From contig QWDQ01000034.1 of the NCBI GenBank assembly GCA_003868215.1, positions 186,001-250,000 on the forward strand: a stretch of 64,000 nt of DNA, read 5' to 3'. Source of the DNA: Pseudophaeomoniella oleicola. Its lineage: Eukaryota; Ascomycota; Eurotiomycetes; Phaeomoniellales; Phaeomoniellaceae. This document shows positions 24,201 to 35,021 of the stretch, piece by piece. The stretch's first letter is position 1. Each line of letters opens with the position of its first letter. The notes beneath the pieces were generated by a model, which ran no database searches, had not been told where the DNA came from, and saw only the letters and a list, made by a program, of their open reading frames with translations. Made by a program: the position numbers and the translations under genes.

Positions 24201-25849
24201 GCCTTGATGTACTGACCTTAGGTACCTAAGGTAGGTAACTACATGGCTACCTCAGCTAAGTCTATATCTTGCCTGGTGCAGCCTTCATCCCCTCATTCCA
24301 AGTACGCGTATGTACTCTGTATCAGACACAGCTAGGATCGAAATTGCCAACCATCCTTTGGCAGCCTTGGAGCTGAACGGACGAAGGGGAACGGCTCACA
24401 GTATCACATGACTGCCTCCTCGCTCGGAGGGAAATGGAAATGCAACGCGACGAAAAACGAATCCAAGGTTACATGTGAAACGGTACAACGGCCCCGCCTT
24501 CCTTTTGCTGCAGACGTTATGCAGGCTTGAAGCGGAAGCATGTAGAGTAAGCAAGGCCATCACTCACCAAGTCTCAACTCGAGCAAGGCTTGAGTCAAGG
24601 TTGGGGTGCAAAAGGACCGTAGCATTCCTGTTGCTGTGGGATATCCCGACACAAATGATCCCACCTTGCTTCCCGGGACTATCCTAGAAGTTCAGCACAT
24701 GGTTCGTAATTGCATGATTGCACTTAATGCATGTCCGATAGCCGTTGTTGGAGCTTCGGATCCTCCGATTCGCGCTACGGCCATCAGTCGGAATCACTTG
24801 AGACATCGTAATGACCATTGCAAGCAGATCCTGAATCAGCAGTAGAAGTCGTCAAAGCAAAGGTTGGCGTGTTCTCCCAGCCCTTTCCCTCCAAGCAGTG
24901 CTCAGACACGTCTACACCGCCTATAGCCACGTAGAACAAATCCGGATTTCTGGGTACGAGAAAGCAGTGAGCCTCGCCAATGTCAATGTACCAAGGGACA
25001 GGTTGTGTCGCACATGACAAATGATCATGTCATGCTGGGGACGCAAGGGGAAATGTATCGAAGTGTTTCCGTATCCCTTGATGGAGGGAGGGAAAAGAGG
25101 TTCCAGGTTCCTAGGGAGCGGTGAGTCGAAAAACCCCTTCCATGCATCATTTCGTCGTTCGCCCGATGGAACATGCGACGTATGACATGTGCGACGTCAA
25201 CCATCATACTTCCCTCTGCCAGTAGTCGGTCCCTCGATCCTGTTTCCAGGCAGCCGGATTCCTGGGAAATTAGGAGGCTTTGCTTAACTTACTACGTAGA
25301 CACGTTCCGAAAATCCCCAAAATCCCGGCGAATCATCTCGTGGCTGGACCAATGAGAGTCAGAGTCACTCTTTTCATTGAACGGAAGTCAGATAGATGCC
25401 TCCGGGATTGAATGCTGGAAATCCCTCATGTGGTAGACCGATCACTCCGTAAATGATCACCTCATGGAAGGCTGCGAGTGATTGCACGCGCTGGACCTTA
25501 AAGAACATCCAGCGCTTAGTGTGACTGGTTGCCAGAACAATAGTTGTCACCACTAACCCACCCCTGAAATTGGCGCTCTATCAAGATCAAGGGGGACTCT
25601 ACGGAGCATACAGTATGCCTTTTGTTTGATGTCATTATCGATAGTGTTCATCATGCTACATCGTAAAGTCGTTGCATGCATTCATCATGCCTTATCATTG
25701 TCTTCATGCGCACCTAGAAGTAACATTTCCACCGTAGCCGCTCGTGAACATGTCTAGTGCAATCACAGCCGTAAAGCAACAGCCGCAGCTCTTCTATAGA
25801 TGTGCACCTGTATCATAGCTGAAAGGATATTGTGCTTCAGGCCGCTGGA
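21245..25849. other. 4.6-kb gene-poor interval upstream of hapB
   Basis: I find no gene that I can support on either strand; the longest ORFs lack an ATG or any family resemblance. The interval contains a T-rich run (22362-22373), one exact ACTACGTAGT (22942-22951), one near copy (25291-25300) and a dense cluster of AGGTA/TACCT palindromes (23705-24245). It should hold the hapB promoter and perhaps an unrecognised noncoding transcript. Confidence 0.45.
23705..24245. repeat. Cluster of AGGTACCT/TACCTAGGTA palindromes
   Basis: The stretch carries many overlapping AGGTA and TACCT units. These include TACCTAGGTA at 23713-23722 and 24088-24097 and the perfect 16-bp palindrome CCTTAGGTACCTAAGG at 24216-24231. 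Several could pair with each other as hairpins. There is no coding frame and no terminal repeat that would mark an element. Confidence 0.7.
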
Positions 25850-28800
25850 TTATTCCGCCAGGACCATTCGCAGCATAGCCAGGAACGCAGGTTGCAATTT
25901 CAGGATCTCTGTCACCTCTGGCTTCTGTGGCTCACCCGCCGATCTTCGAAGGTGGTCTTGCTTCTTTGCTCTTCGCTTTCGCTCGGCGGCAATTGGATCT
26001 AGGTCATCATCTTCTGAGTCCTCGTCACTCGACTCATCATCATCCATTGCCAGTTCCTGCAAGTCCATCTATTATCACATTAGCTGTCTGGTCGTCCTGG
26101 TAGACCCAGTTTGTGACTTACCTCGTTAATGCCAAAGTCACTACTCGTAAAAGTCGAACCGCCAGGCATGAGCTCCTGAGGACCCCCTGTGCCTTCTGCA
26201 GCCATCTTCTGTCTCGTCTTGTCTTGATGCCATTTCTTTCTCGCCTCCTGCCACTTGATAAGCGCGTTGATTTCTTGGACGGCTTTATTCTTGTCTATCT
26301 GAGACATGTCAAGAGCACCTCGGAACAAAGCATTCATGTCGAGTTTGCCACCTTTGGGACCCAGTCTCAAGAATTGAAGTATATCTTCAATCCAACTCAT
26401 CAAAGCTCCGAAAAGACCGTTGTCATGTATATGTACTTCGTGTACAAATTTGTAAAAGTTATGCTCATGGCGCGCACAAAGGTCGATGAATGACTGCACA
26501 GTCTGATTTGGATCCGCCGCAATATCCTGACGCTGCGCCTGTTCGACGGTTCGGATAACGTCATCGGCGAAGGATGCGAAATCCGTGATGCTACTATAGA
26601 CATTCGCAGACTTGTACACCCGTATCAAGGGCTCGTAGAATATTGTGAAGAGATCTCGAAAGAGATATAACGTCGTCGGCTCTTCGATCATGTTCAACAT
26701 CATCGCCTTATCCCTCTGGCGAGTTAAGAGCTTCAGCATCTGTTTCAAGTATGCGAAAAACTCTGCACCTTGCTTGAGCTCATCATCAACGTTATCAACA
26801 GCATTGTTCCAGGCCACGTATGCGTTGAAAACTTTACCAATTTGTGCGGGGGTCAACTCCGGTGTAAATCGATCTGATCGCAAGATTGCAACAACAAGGT
26901 CAACATCCTCGGAGGCTGCTTCGTTCCTAATTTCAGTTTTGACTGGCTCCTCGGAATTGGCGAATTGCTTTAGCTTGTTGACGAGAACTGGATCCTCGAT
27001 TTTCAAGGCTAATGCATCAATAGACTTCTGAAAAGTTCTTATGCCATCATTCAAAGTCATGGAAAAGATCCGTTGCAGTAGAGACTTCGACCCAAAGGGC
27101 TGAGCAAGAAAGAGATCAAGGACGCTTGACATTACTGCTGCCGGATTTGCAATCCGGATCACATTTTTCATAAGTGAATAAGGAAGAAGCGAGTGTATGC
27201 GTTTAGCCTGTGCAAATAGCTCGGGTGAGTTGTCTTCCGCTAGGAACAAGTGATAAATAGTGGCAGCGACCCTAGCCACGGTCAGAGATCAATTCGGCAC
27301 GCAAAGCAAAGTGACATACTCGATCCTCAGCCATTCGGCAAATTTCTGATATTCGGTACTGAGATCTTGGATTTTATCCTTCGTCCGTATCTCTTGAAAG
27401 AGCTTACTGAGGCCGTCTTGAGAGGGTTAGCAAACGTTCGACATGCTGTGTTGAGAAGGCATACTGCTTTCCACGATATCCCTCCTGAACCTCTCCATAT
27501 AAACGTCTAATTCCCGGGCCCTCGAGCGAGCAATCTCATAGAATTGCCTCTGTTCTTCCAAGCGCTTCTGGTCCATGTCTTTTCTGCGTGAGATGTCAAG
27601 GGACTCTTCCTCATTTAGCGTTATAGGATCAAGTGTCAGAAAGTCATTCATGGCTTTCGACCCCGCAATTTGCGGGTTTTGAAGCAGCGTGCGCAAGAAG
27701 GCTCGAAGGGATACACGCTGGTTCTCTCGATACAAAGTAACAACTTCTCGGGATTCTTCCAGTGACATTCGTGGGGACTTGCCTCCAGCCGAGTTCCGCG
27801 AAACGCCACGTCTATGGCCCGTAACGACCAGATTCCGGAGAGAGCTGCCTTCATCCGCTATGTTGGTGTCTTGCGTGGAGACTGATGACAGCGACGATGT
27901 CTCGTCATCCCCACCACCGAATGACCCTACCGTATGACTTTTGTTTTTCCTGGGCAAAGGAGGCAGCACTTTTCCTGGTAACTCGATCCGTAGCCGTCTG
28001 TGCATTCGAGTGAAGTCGCCGTATCTGCGCCCGACAAAGACCTCCGGTTTCCCAGGCTGTTGCACCCGAAGGAGGAATTCCTAGCATTTTCAGCAAGAAC
28101 TTAAAGACGATCATCGTTCAGAACATACTGCATGTTGATGGTACCGCACCGTTCTCTTCACCGAGGTAGTCCGTACCCCTGCGACATTGACGTCCCAGCC
28201 ATTGATCACATGCCCTTCCGGCATGTTGACCACGAGGCCTTGTTCATTTGCACCACGATCAACAACTTCCATCTCAGAGAATCGAATGCGCTCTTCGTAG
28301 CCTGAGGCGGTCGGTATGCCCGACACCATCATTAACTCTACTAGTTTCTCGCATTTCTGTGCTAATTTCCGCCTCTTGGTCTCCTCCAGTCTATCTTCTG
28401 AGGATGATATATTTTTCCTAGCAAAAGACTCCAGGAAAATTTGCAGCTTGTCCTGCCAGAATTCTTTCTCTCGAGCTTGGTCGAGGAAAGGGAAATTTCG
28501 CACATGGTTGACAAAGATATAACGCAAGATGGGTAGTTCGGAATCTACAGGGGCAACTTCGCCAAACTCTGATCTGAACGGTGCCCCGAATCGCTGGAGA
28601 GCAGTTGGAGAATTGAGCTCAGCGATCTCAGTATGGACTTGACGAGAAATAAGCTCGCGCTTCAAATCTAAACTTGTCGTCAGCTTTGTATGCCGGAGTT
28701 TCACCTAGGAGACTGACAATGTTCTTGTTTGCCCGTGAGAATTTGACCTTCAGGTGGTAATGAGATCTTGGAAGATGATGGGCTATCCAATGTATTGCGA

Positions 28801-28856
28801 CTTCCTTCGAGACTAGCATCCATTGGCACAGGTGCGCCAGGAATGGTGTCAGTCAT
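25850..28856 (-). CDS. PXB-PX-DUF3818 protein, Lec1-like lipid-binding factor
   Basis: Six exons (28856-28718, 28667-28129, 28080-27465, 27416-27320, 27271-26122, 26068-25850), with introns of 48-53 nt, encode 919 residues. After a short leader comes the PX-associated domain (LTGKQEHYLKRELISRQ onward). It is followed by a PX domain (EFLLRVQQP, VFVGRRYGDFTRMHRRL, LPPLPRK) and a long helical C-terminal region of the DUF3818 type. About 60 disordered Ser-rich residues split the PX domain between LPPLPRK and the helix VTLYRENQRVSLRAFL. The C-terminus is acidic (DDDESSDEDSEDDD), then basic. The architecture matches yeast YPR097W/Lec1, a phosphoinositide-binding protein linked to ergosterol and lipid-droplet distribution. 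The start follows from the first in-frame ATG joined to the QEHYLKREL junction. Confidence 0.9.
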
Positions 28857-29900
28857 TGTCGGATTCCGATGATGTAGATAAAATGGAAGTTGAGAGAAAG
28901 TAGCATGCGCCTACGCTGTACCAGCAGCTTCACACCTGCACTCCAGATTGTCAGGAGAGTACGTTAAGTATAAAATGTGAGATTGAGGCGGAGCGACTTG
29001 CGCCTGCTGTGCCTCCAAAAGTTGGAAGCCGTTGCCCATGCGATAGGCGATGGCCCGTCGTCATCAGTGCAAGTTCCCCACACAAGTCGACCAGCCTTAC
29101 CAGAACACCACATCAAATCGCCCCGAGGGTAAAACGTTACTACATGATTCCAGTTTCTCTAGACTACGCGGTTCTCATAGCGACATCTAGATGAATGCTT
29201 GGATTATAAGAATGGTGTAATTCCGTGTGATGCTAATAGCTGTGGTGGCGGAGATGCTCTTGAAAGTATTTGCCAGACCTATGTGAGGTAAGGTCGGTAT
29301 AACCTTTAAGCGGGTGTTGATCATATCACCGTACAAGCCCCGGAGGTACGTAAGGGATCTACCGTACCTGCTCGCTGATAGAGAGAAATGTATAAACGTT
29401 ACACCAGGAAAAGGCTTGTATGAGTGGCCGGCCAACATGGGTTGCCTCGAGAATATTGCTATTTATATACCTACCTGCCATGGAGGTACTACTAACTTAC
29501 AATGTATACATTTATATCGTAACTTAGTACAAATGTAAGTAGGGAGTTCTTATCCTGGTCGGTGTTAAGTGGGATACCTGCTATTGATCCTATTGGATCA
29601 GCCCCTGGACCTAAATTGATTAGTAATTACATAAGCAATATATCCGAAGCTCATCCACGTAATGCATCTTGAACATCACCCCAAAGCATCTGATGAATAC
29701 AGGTTTTTATCACAAGATGTATAAGCTCCATCAAGGATGCATCATCGTTCACCTTGTGAAAACTCTCGGTACTCGGGATCAGTTTGCAGCTGGGTTCTGA
29801 CGTCTTCATACAGATAGGCGTTGAGGCGGACAGCTGGTCAAAGAATCTAATCCAATGTCATCTACCAATTAGGGTCTTGCAGTAGACCATCACATCTAAC
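28857..29900. other. Divergent upstream region
   Basis: These 1.04 kb separate the PX gene and the transcription-factor-like gene, which diverge. They contain short AT-rich stretches and GGTACGTA/GTACTAC repeats (29340-29540). No gene is supported. Confidence 0.5.
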
Positions 29901-31554
29901 ATGGCATCCTCGTTTGTCCAGGGGATCCATTGGGTCTCCGGGGAGAACAAGCAAGGTACGGAGACCAGCGGCTCTTCTGGAACTACTGGACTAATGTAAT
30001 TCAGCAAAGAGAAATGCTCGAGGGCATTTGATGCGGGAAATGCGTCGAAAGAAGCAGTGGGCGAAGGAACATACAGATGATGTTCCATCACTACCACAAG
30101 ACAGAAATTCGGTCACCTTGGTTCACACCCCCTGGATATCCACCAAGAGAGAGGAAAAGATCGTAGTTCTACCCAAGGAGTCGTCTCCACGTCAGGGAGG
30201 CAAGCGAAGCCCCGGGTCCTCGGTAGAGTCAAGCAGCAACCAAGACAGTCCTGACAGGAATACTCTACATCTGTTTCACACCGCGGATTCGGATCCAGCA
30301 TCTTCATCCGCAGATTCCATATCGTCGAAATCTAGCCCGATCTGTCCACTTCAATCAAATTCTGATCCATTCAGTTCTTTCCCAACCACTCCTGCAAACT
30401 CGACACTAAGTCAAGTGATCTTCAATGCCATCGGTTAGTGCTCTTCGTTCGCCCTTCAGACATCTTGAAAGAGCATCAACGCTAATATCTGAGATTCAGA
30501 TTTCAAATCCATTTGCGCAGAAATATGGAACTCAAAAGAAAATGCTAGTTTCAATCCTTTAAGAGACGTTATCTACCCCGCGAGCTCACAGGACCCTGCA
30601 GCCTTTGGTCCGATGGTTACAATGATAGCTTCAATCCAATCTAGATATAGGGATCTGCCATTAGACCCAGAGGCTCTCAATTCTAAAGTATGGAGCCTTC
30701 ATACAGTTACCGAAAGATTGGGTCAGGGCCCAGATCAAGCATTGTGCGACGGAACGCTCATGGCGGTCTTCGGACTGTGTATGTTGGAATCCCACTTTGG
30801 CGATCAGCAATCCTGCGACGCTCATGCCAAAGGGTTATACCACTTGATTTTACAGAGAGGCGGGTACGATACCTTACATGAGCATATGCAGGTCTTATTT
30901 ACTGTGTGTTGTATGCTCTCCTACCCTCAATCATTCACTCTTCCGTCCATGTCCACTTCGTCAAATCCAAAACTAGCCGGCAAAGAATCAACCGAACCAC
31001 ATCCGGCTATGCGCACCGAGGAGCTGGTCGATTTCCTTGGTGGTGTGGAAACTTGTATCAGGAGTCCACTTTCGGTCTTGCGCAAACGCTCTGAAACTCT
31101 CAGAGCAAGGATGTTCCTACACAGAGCGATATCCAGGTCCAAGAAGAAGAGACAGGGCCGAGATCCTAGTCTCCGCTACCATCGACAGTGCCAATTTGCA
31201 TGTCTTGCCTACGTCCACTTGCTGGTACTCGAGAACCGCAATACGCCAAGCGCATTAGGACGTGAACTTGATGATATAGTGGAACAGCTTCGCGGTCATA
31301 AGGCACACCTCGGAGTATCATCGGATATTCTCGTATGGCTCTTGAACCTTTCATCTCGCAGCCTAAAACTGCGAAACTCAGAGCGGTCTCATGTGTTGTC
31401 CAGATTCATGAGCGTGATCAAGCGCTTGACTGATACGGCGTTATCAGAATTAGTTCAATATCTCTTGGATACATTGGAGGGTAAGTCCTGTCGGAGAGGA
31501 GTCATGCACGATCTTCCAGGTCATGACGGAGTCTGGAAGACCGAGTTGCAGTGA
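29901..31554 (+). CDS. Fungal transcription-factor-like protein without zinc cluster
   Basis: Three exons (29901-29955, 30005-30433, 30500-31554) encode 512 residues. The first two join to give MASSFVQGIHWVSGENKQAK and then RNARGHLMREMRRKKQWA. That basic motif opens many fungal proteins annotated as fungal-specific transcription factor (TF) domain proteins. Residues 45-135 are Ser/Pro-rich and disordered. From about residue 160 the protein is helical, with a pattern like the middle region of Zn2Cys6 regulators: a segment of the type GTLMAVFGLCMLESHFGD, and HAKGLYHLILQRGGYDTL. No Zn2Cys6 cluster or other DNA-binding domain is visible, so any DNA contact would rest on the basic N-terminus. Function unknown; nuclear location is inferred. 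Confidence 0.8.
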
Positions 31555-31911
31555 CTGTACAGCATTTTTATTATTAAGCGCGGTCTAGAGGCGACTCATA
31601 CCTCCCCGATGAGCGACGCAATTAAATCACGACCACAACACAGGACAGAAGTTACAGGCAATAGCGTGAACGCGTCATGTGATCCCCCGCACATCTTTGT
31701 GCAAATTGTGTACTAGGGGGCATCGGACACGATCTGTTGCAATCTCTGTGCGTGCCATAACTGGTGACGTGATTGCAAGCAGGGAGGAAATGAAGGTGCA
31801 GATTTGCTTTCACGATATCGACATAACTCTCTAGCATCGTTTTGTCATCTCCCTCTACCACACGATGCTCATCCCAGTCCTGAGTATAGCTTCTGTCGCT
31901 ATGCAATATAT
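31555..31911. other. Convergent 3' spacer
   Basis: This is 357 bp between the convergent TF-like and AlkB genes. Nothing recognisable is seen. Confidence 0.5.
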
Positions 31912-32886
31912 TCAGCTTCCAGGCGGGTTCCAAGGCTTCATTCCTCCCTCATTAGGGTCCCATTTGTACACGCCTCCTTCACCAACATTATAACGATAAT
32001 AATTTTCGGTGCCGCCCGGAATCAATGCTCGACGCAGGGTTATATTGATCCGACCCTTTTCTGCTTCAGCACCCTTTCTCTTTGGAATACTGTGCAACCA
32101 ATTTGACTGCGTTGTGCCCCTCATGAGGATCATGTCTCCACTACTGAGGGCCAACTTGATCGGGTTGGCTTCTGGGGCAGCTACACCGTTTCTTGGCGGT
32201 ATCGATTTATGCTTCAGGAGGAAATCTCTCGAAGCTCCAAGACTGAAAGAGGCGATCGCCGGATTTGGTCCTAGAAATCGTTCGTCGTCGCTATGATAGC
32301 TAATGCTGTCACTTCCACCTGCATAATAATTGACCAAAACAAAGTTGTACCTTGTATTTGTTGCTTCTTCTGTCGCGCGACGCAACAAATCGAGGCATTC
32401 TGGGATAGGCCGAGGTTGGCATTTGTATTTTCCTGGCGCAATAGGAACTTTCTGGTCCCCGGGCTGGACTATTAGTGGTGGCTCATTTGAGAACCGACTT
32501 GTCTCGTCTATTCCAAAGACTGTTGTATATCGAGGTGTATTGATCTGTGTCTCCTTCCCGAAACGTTTAATGGTATACTTGACGCGGTAAAAGAACAGAT
32601 TAGATCTTAAAAACTCGAAAATCTCTCGTTCCAGTGCCTTCGGAATGAACGGCTGGAAGTAAAGTAAGTCAAGATCGGGCTGGTCATTGATTACTCTCCC
32701 TGTCTTCTGACGCAGTTCCTCAAGTTCCACGATGACATTTGGTGGGAAGTATGGAATGGGCCAGGGATAGGTCGAATGCACCGAAGTGTCTGTACTTTCA
32801 AGGTCGTCTACGTTGGTTTCCTGAACCTTTCGTTGTCTTTTGGCGACTGTTGTTTTGAAGAAGCTATCAAGGGTCCGTTTTGCCAT
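31912..32886 (-). CDS. AlkB-like Fe(II)/2-oxoglutarate dioxygenase
   Basis: One exon, 324 residues. The double-stranded beta-helix signature of AlkB (ALKBH2/3-like) repair enzymes is clear: NYYAGGSDSISYHSDDERFL supplies the His-x-Asp metal ligands, SNWLHSIPK the distal His, and RINITLRR the arginines that bind 2-oxoglutarate. The N-terminus MAKRTLDSFF, followed by a basic patch (KRQRK), resembles a PCNA-interacting box plus nuclear signal, although the usual Gln is a Lys. The expected activity is oxidative removal of methyl groups from 1-methyladenine or 3-methylcytosine in DNA or RNA; the substrate is inferred from family resemblance. I chose the ATG at 32886; the longer frame upstream has no ATG. 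The gene is head to head with TRM5. Confidence 0.92.
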   Translation of the reverse strand: MAKRTLDSFFKTTVAKRQRKVQETNVDDLESTDTSVHSTYPWPIPYFPPNVIVELEELRQKTGRVINDQPDLDLLYFQPFIPKALEREIFEFLRSNLFFYRVKYTIKRFGKETQINTPRYTTVFGIDETSRFSNEPPLIVQPGDQKVPIAPGKYKCQPRPIPECLDLLRRATEEATNTRYNFVLVNYYAGGSDSISYHSDDERFLGPNPAIASFSLGASRDFLLKHKSIPPRNGVAAPEANPIKLALSSGDMILMRGTTQSNWLHSIPKRKGAEAEKGRINITLRRALIPGGTENYYRYNVGEGGVYKWDPNEGGMKPWNPPGS

Positions 32887-33314
32887 ATTGCTACACAATG
32901 CTGGTGGTGCTGCTTCTCAGCCGATCACAGTCCAAGCGCAGTTTTCGCATTTCATGGACGTCTTTGGCTGACATGTGTAGATTCTGGCTCCAATGCCAAC
33001 GAGAGAACAGCCATAAATATGTAGAAATTTCCTATGAGATGAGATGGCCACACCCATTGAATAAAGGAATATGCAGACGTCATGAGTAGTACCGTCGCAA
33101 GCAACTCTATCGCGCCTTGACACGTGAGCACGTGCTCTAAGTTCAGGAGGAATATTTTTTTTTTCGGGGACCGCATGTGAACAACGTCTGGAAGCCCATT
33201 ATAATTCACCAAACAGCAATGTATCTTGGACACAGATGACCCGAATGGACATGAGTTACTTTTACAAGCCAGACGTATAGCTCATTCACAACTACCTGGC
33301 CTCCCTTCATTTGT
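32887..33314. promoter_or_regulatory. Bidirectional upstream region AlkB/TRM5
   Basis: These 428 bp separate two divergent start codons and must hold both promoters. A T-run with ATATTTTTTTTT lies near 33151-33163. No recognised binding site stands out. Confidence 0.5.
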
Positions 33315-34748
33315 ATGGCTCGGGTCTTGCGTGCATGCCTGGACCTATTCAAATCGATACCTGGAGCAATGGAGACACAAGAATTATCGAGACTACCAGA
33401 GGCTTTCCGGCCTCCTATTGACCGGCACATGCGGGTTCTTGACAGGGGGTTTTTCGTTAAAAAGATTCAGTTGTCATCTGCAGCTCCTCTTGACGGAAAG
33501 CATATCTCTTCGGTCAGGAAAATTCTCACTCAAAGCCATGATTTGCTCAACGTGGCTCGATTGAAACCTATCCGGCCTTCTAACAGCTCGCCGAGCGGTA
33601 AATGTATACTCTTGAGATCTGAGATACAAGCAAATGAACCGTCTACATGGTCGCAGGCTGTGACACAGATAGTAGAGGAAAAGCTCGTGCTGATACAGCC
33701 TTATACGATGCGGATGGCCTATGAGGATTGGTCGATGCACGAGATCCTTCTTGCTGTATTACCGGAAGTGGAGCACGATGAGATACCGGCCGGATTTGCC
33801 CAAGTCGGTCATGTCGCCCATGTCAACCTCCGTGAGCAGTATCTACCTTATAGACACCTAATCGGCCAAGTCCTTCTTGATAAGAACCCTACAGTCTCAA
33901 CGGTGATCAACAAGTTAGAGGACGTCGGCTCTGAAAGCGTATTTAGAACTTTTCCGTACGAAGTCCTCGCCGGTCCTGATGATCTGAACGTGACCCTCTC
34001 ACACAACGACTGCACTTTTCGCTTCAACTTCGCCAAGGTTTATTTCAACACACGTCTCAACACGGAGCACTCGAGGATGATGGACAAATTCCGGGAAGGA
34101 GAGACCGTATGCGACGTGATGGCCGGTGTTGGCCCGTTTGCTATTCCATCAGGGAAGCGAAGAGTCTTCGTATGGGCAAATGACTTGAATCCGGACAGCT
34201 ACTCGGCAATGGAAGATGCCATCACACTGAACAAAGTAGGAGAATTTGTTAAAGCGTCATGTCAAGACGGGCGGGATTTCATTCGTGAGTCTGCAAAGGA
34301 GCTCCTTCAAAAGCAACGGAGTGCAACAATAACAGTGAAACCACCACGAATGGAGGCCGGCAAGCATACGAAGCTGCCAAAACCTCAGCCGCAGCAGAGA
34401 ATTATACAGGAACCAGCAACATTTGACCACTACGTCATGAATTTGCCTGCTTCTGCAGTTGAATTTTTGGATGCATTCAGAGGTCTCTATGCGGGCCACG
34501 AAGATCGATTCTCACCTACGACGAGCAGACAGCTGCCGATGGTTCATGTCTACCTATTCTCGCCAAATGAACAGGACGACTTCAAGGAAGCCAAGACATG
34601 TTGTGAGACAGTATCACGATACCTTGGACACGATATCTTTCCGGAGACACCTGAACTGGAAGTCTTCTATGTGCGGCTTGTGAGTCCCAAGAAGAAAATG
34701 TTCTGCGTTAGTTTTCGACTACCAGCTGAAGTAGCATTCTCCAAATGA
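33315..34748 (+). CDS. trm5: tRNA (guanine37-N1)-methyltransferase TRM5
   Basis: One exon, 477 residues. Trm5 marks run in order: AFRPPIDRHMRVLDRGFF at the N-terminus, HVNLREQYLPYRHLIGQVLL in the middle domain, then FNFAKVYFNTRLNTEHSRM. The SAM-binding DVMAGVGPFAIP, ANDLNPDSY and HYVMNLPASAVEFLDAFRGL follow. Trm5 methylates G37 next to the anticodon (and starts wybutosine synthesis on tRNA-Phe), which prevents frameshifting. It acts in nucleus/cytosol and in mitochondria. Two in-frame ATGs open the gene: 33315 gives an Arg-containing, mitochondrial-like leader, and 33369 (METQELSRL) starts close to the conserved domain. This is consistent with dual targeting from alternative starts. Confidence 0.95.
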   Translation: MARVLRACLDLFKSIPGAMETQELSRLPEAFRPPIDRHMRVLDRGFFVKKIQLSSAAPLDGKHISSVRKILTQSHDLLNVARLKPIRPSNSSPSGKCILLRSEIQANEPSTWSQAVTQIVEEKLVLIQPYTMRMAYEDWSMHEILLAVLPEVEHDEIPAGFAQVGHVAHVNLREQYLPYRHLIGQVLLDKNPTVSTVINKLEDVGSESVFRTFPYEVLAGPDDLNVTLSHNDCTFRFNFAKVYFNTRLNTEHSRMMDKFREGETVCDVMAGVGPFAIPSGKRRVFVWANDLNPDSYSAMEDAITLNKVGEFVKASCQDGRDFIRESAKELLQKQRSATITVKPPRMEAGKHTKLPKPQPQQRIIQEPATFDHYVMNLPASAVEFLDAFRGLYAGHEDRFSPTTSRQLPMVHVYLFSPNEQDDFKEAKTCCETVSRYLGHDIFPETPELEVFYVRLVSPKKKMFCVSFRLPAEVAFSK

Positions 34749-35021
34749 TACCCACGTTCCGCGTTGTCGGCCGGCCTCAGGTCCTTCTGCAGTCAATTGC
34801 AGGTAACAGATTCCAAGCCAACAATTTTCAATGTATGCATCCATCTCTGATAATGTAATGTGCATCGGCGGCTACCTCAACCGCGACGGCGGTATGTTCC
34901 CTTGTTGACTCACGCAGTGAAGATGCTGGTGGGATATGAAGACTGATGTGGCTTTCGCTGTGGTCAATCTCTTATAGTTCCGTGGCCGGTGATGAGATAA
35001 AATCGCTCTTTGAAAGGAATC
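34749..35021. other. Convergent 3' spacer TRM5/RPB4
   Basis: These 273 bp between convergent genes hold no recognised feature. Confidence 0.5.

Noticed and set aside
31470-31525. GTAAGT near the end of the TF-like gene as an intron donor
   Set aside because: The nearest acceptor would give an intron below 45 nt; the open frame to the stop at 31554 is simpler.
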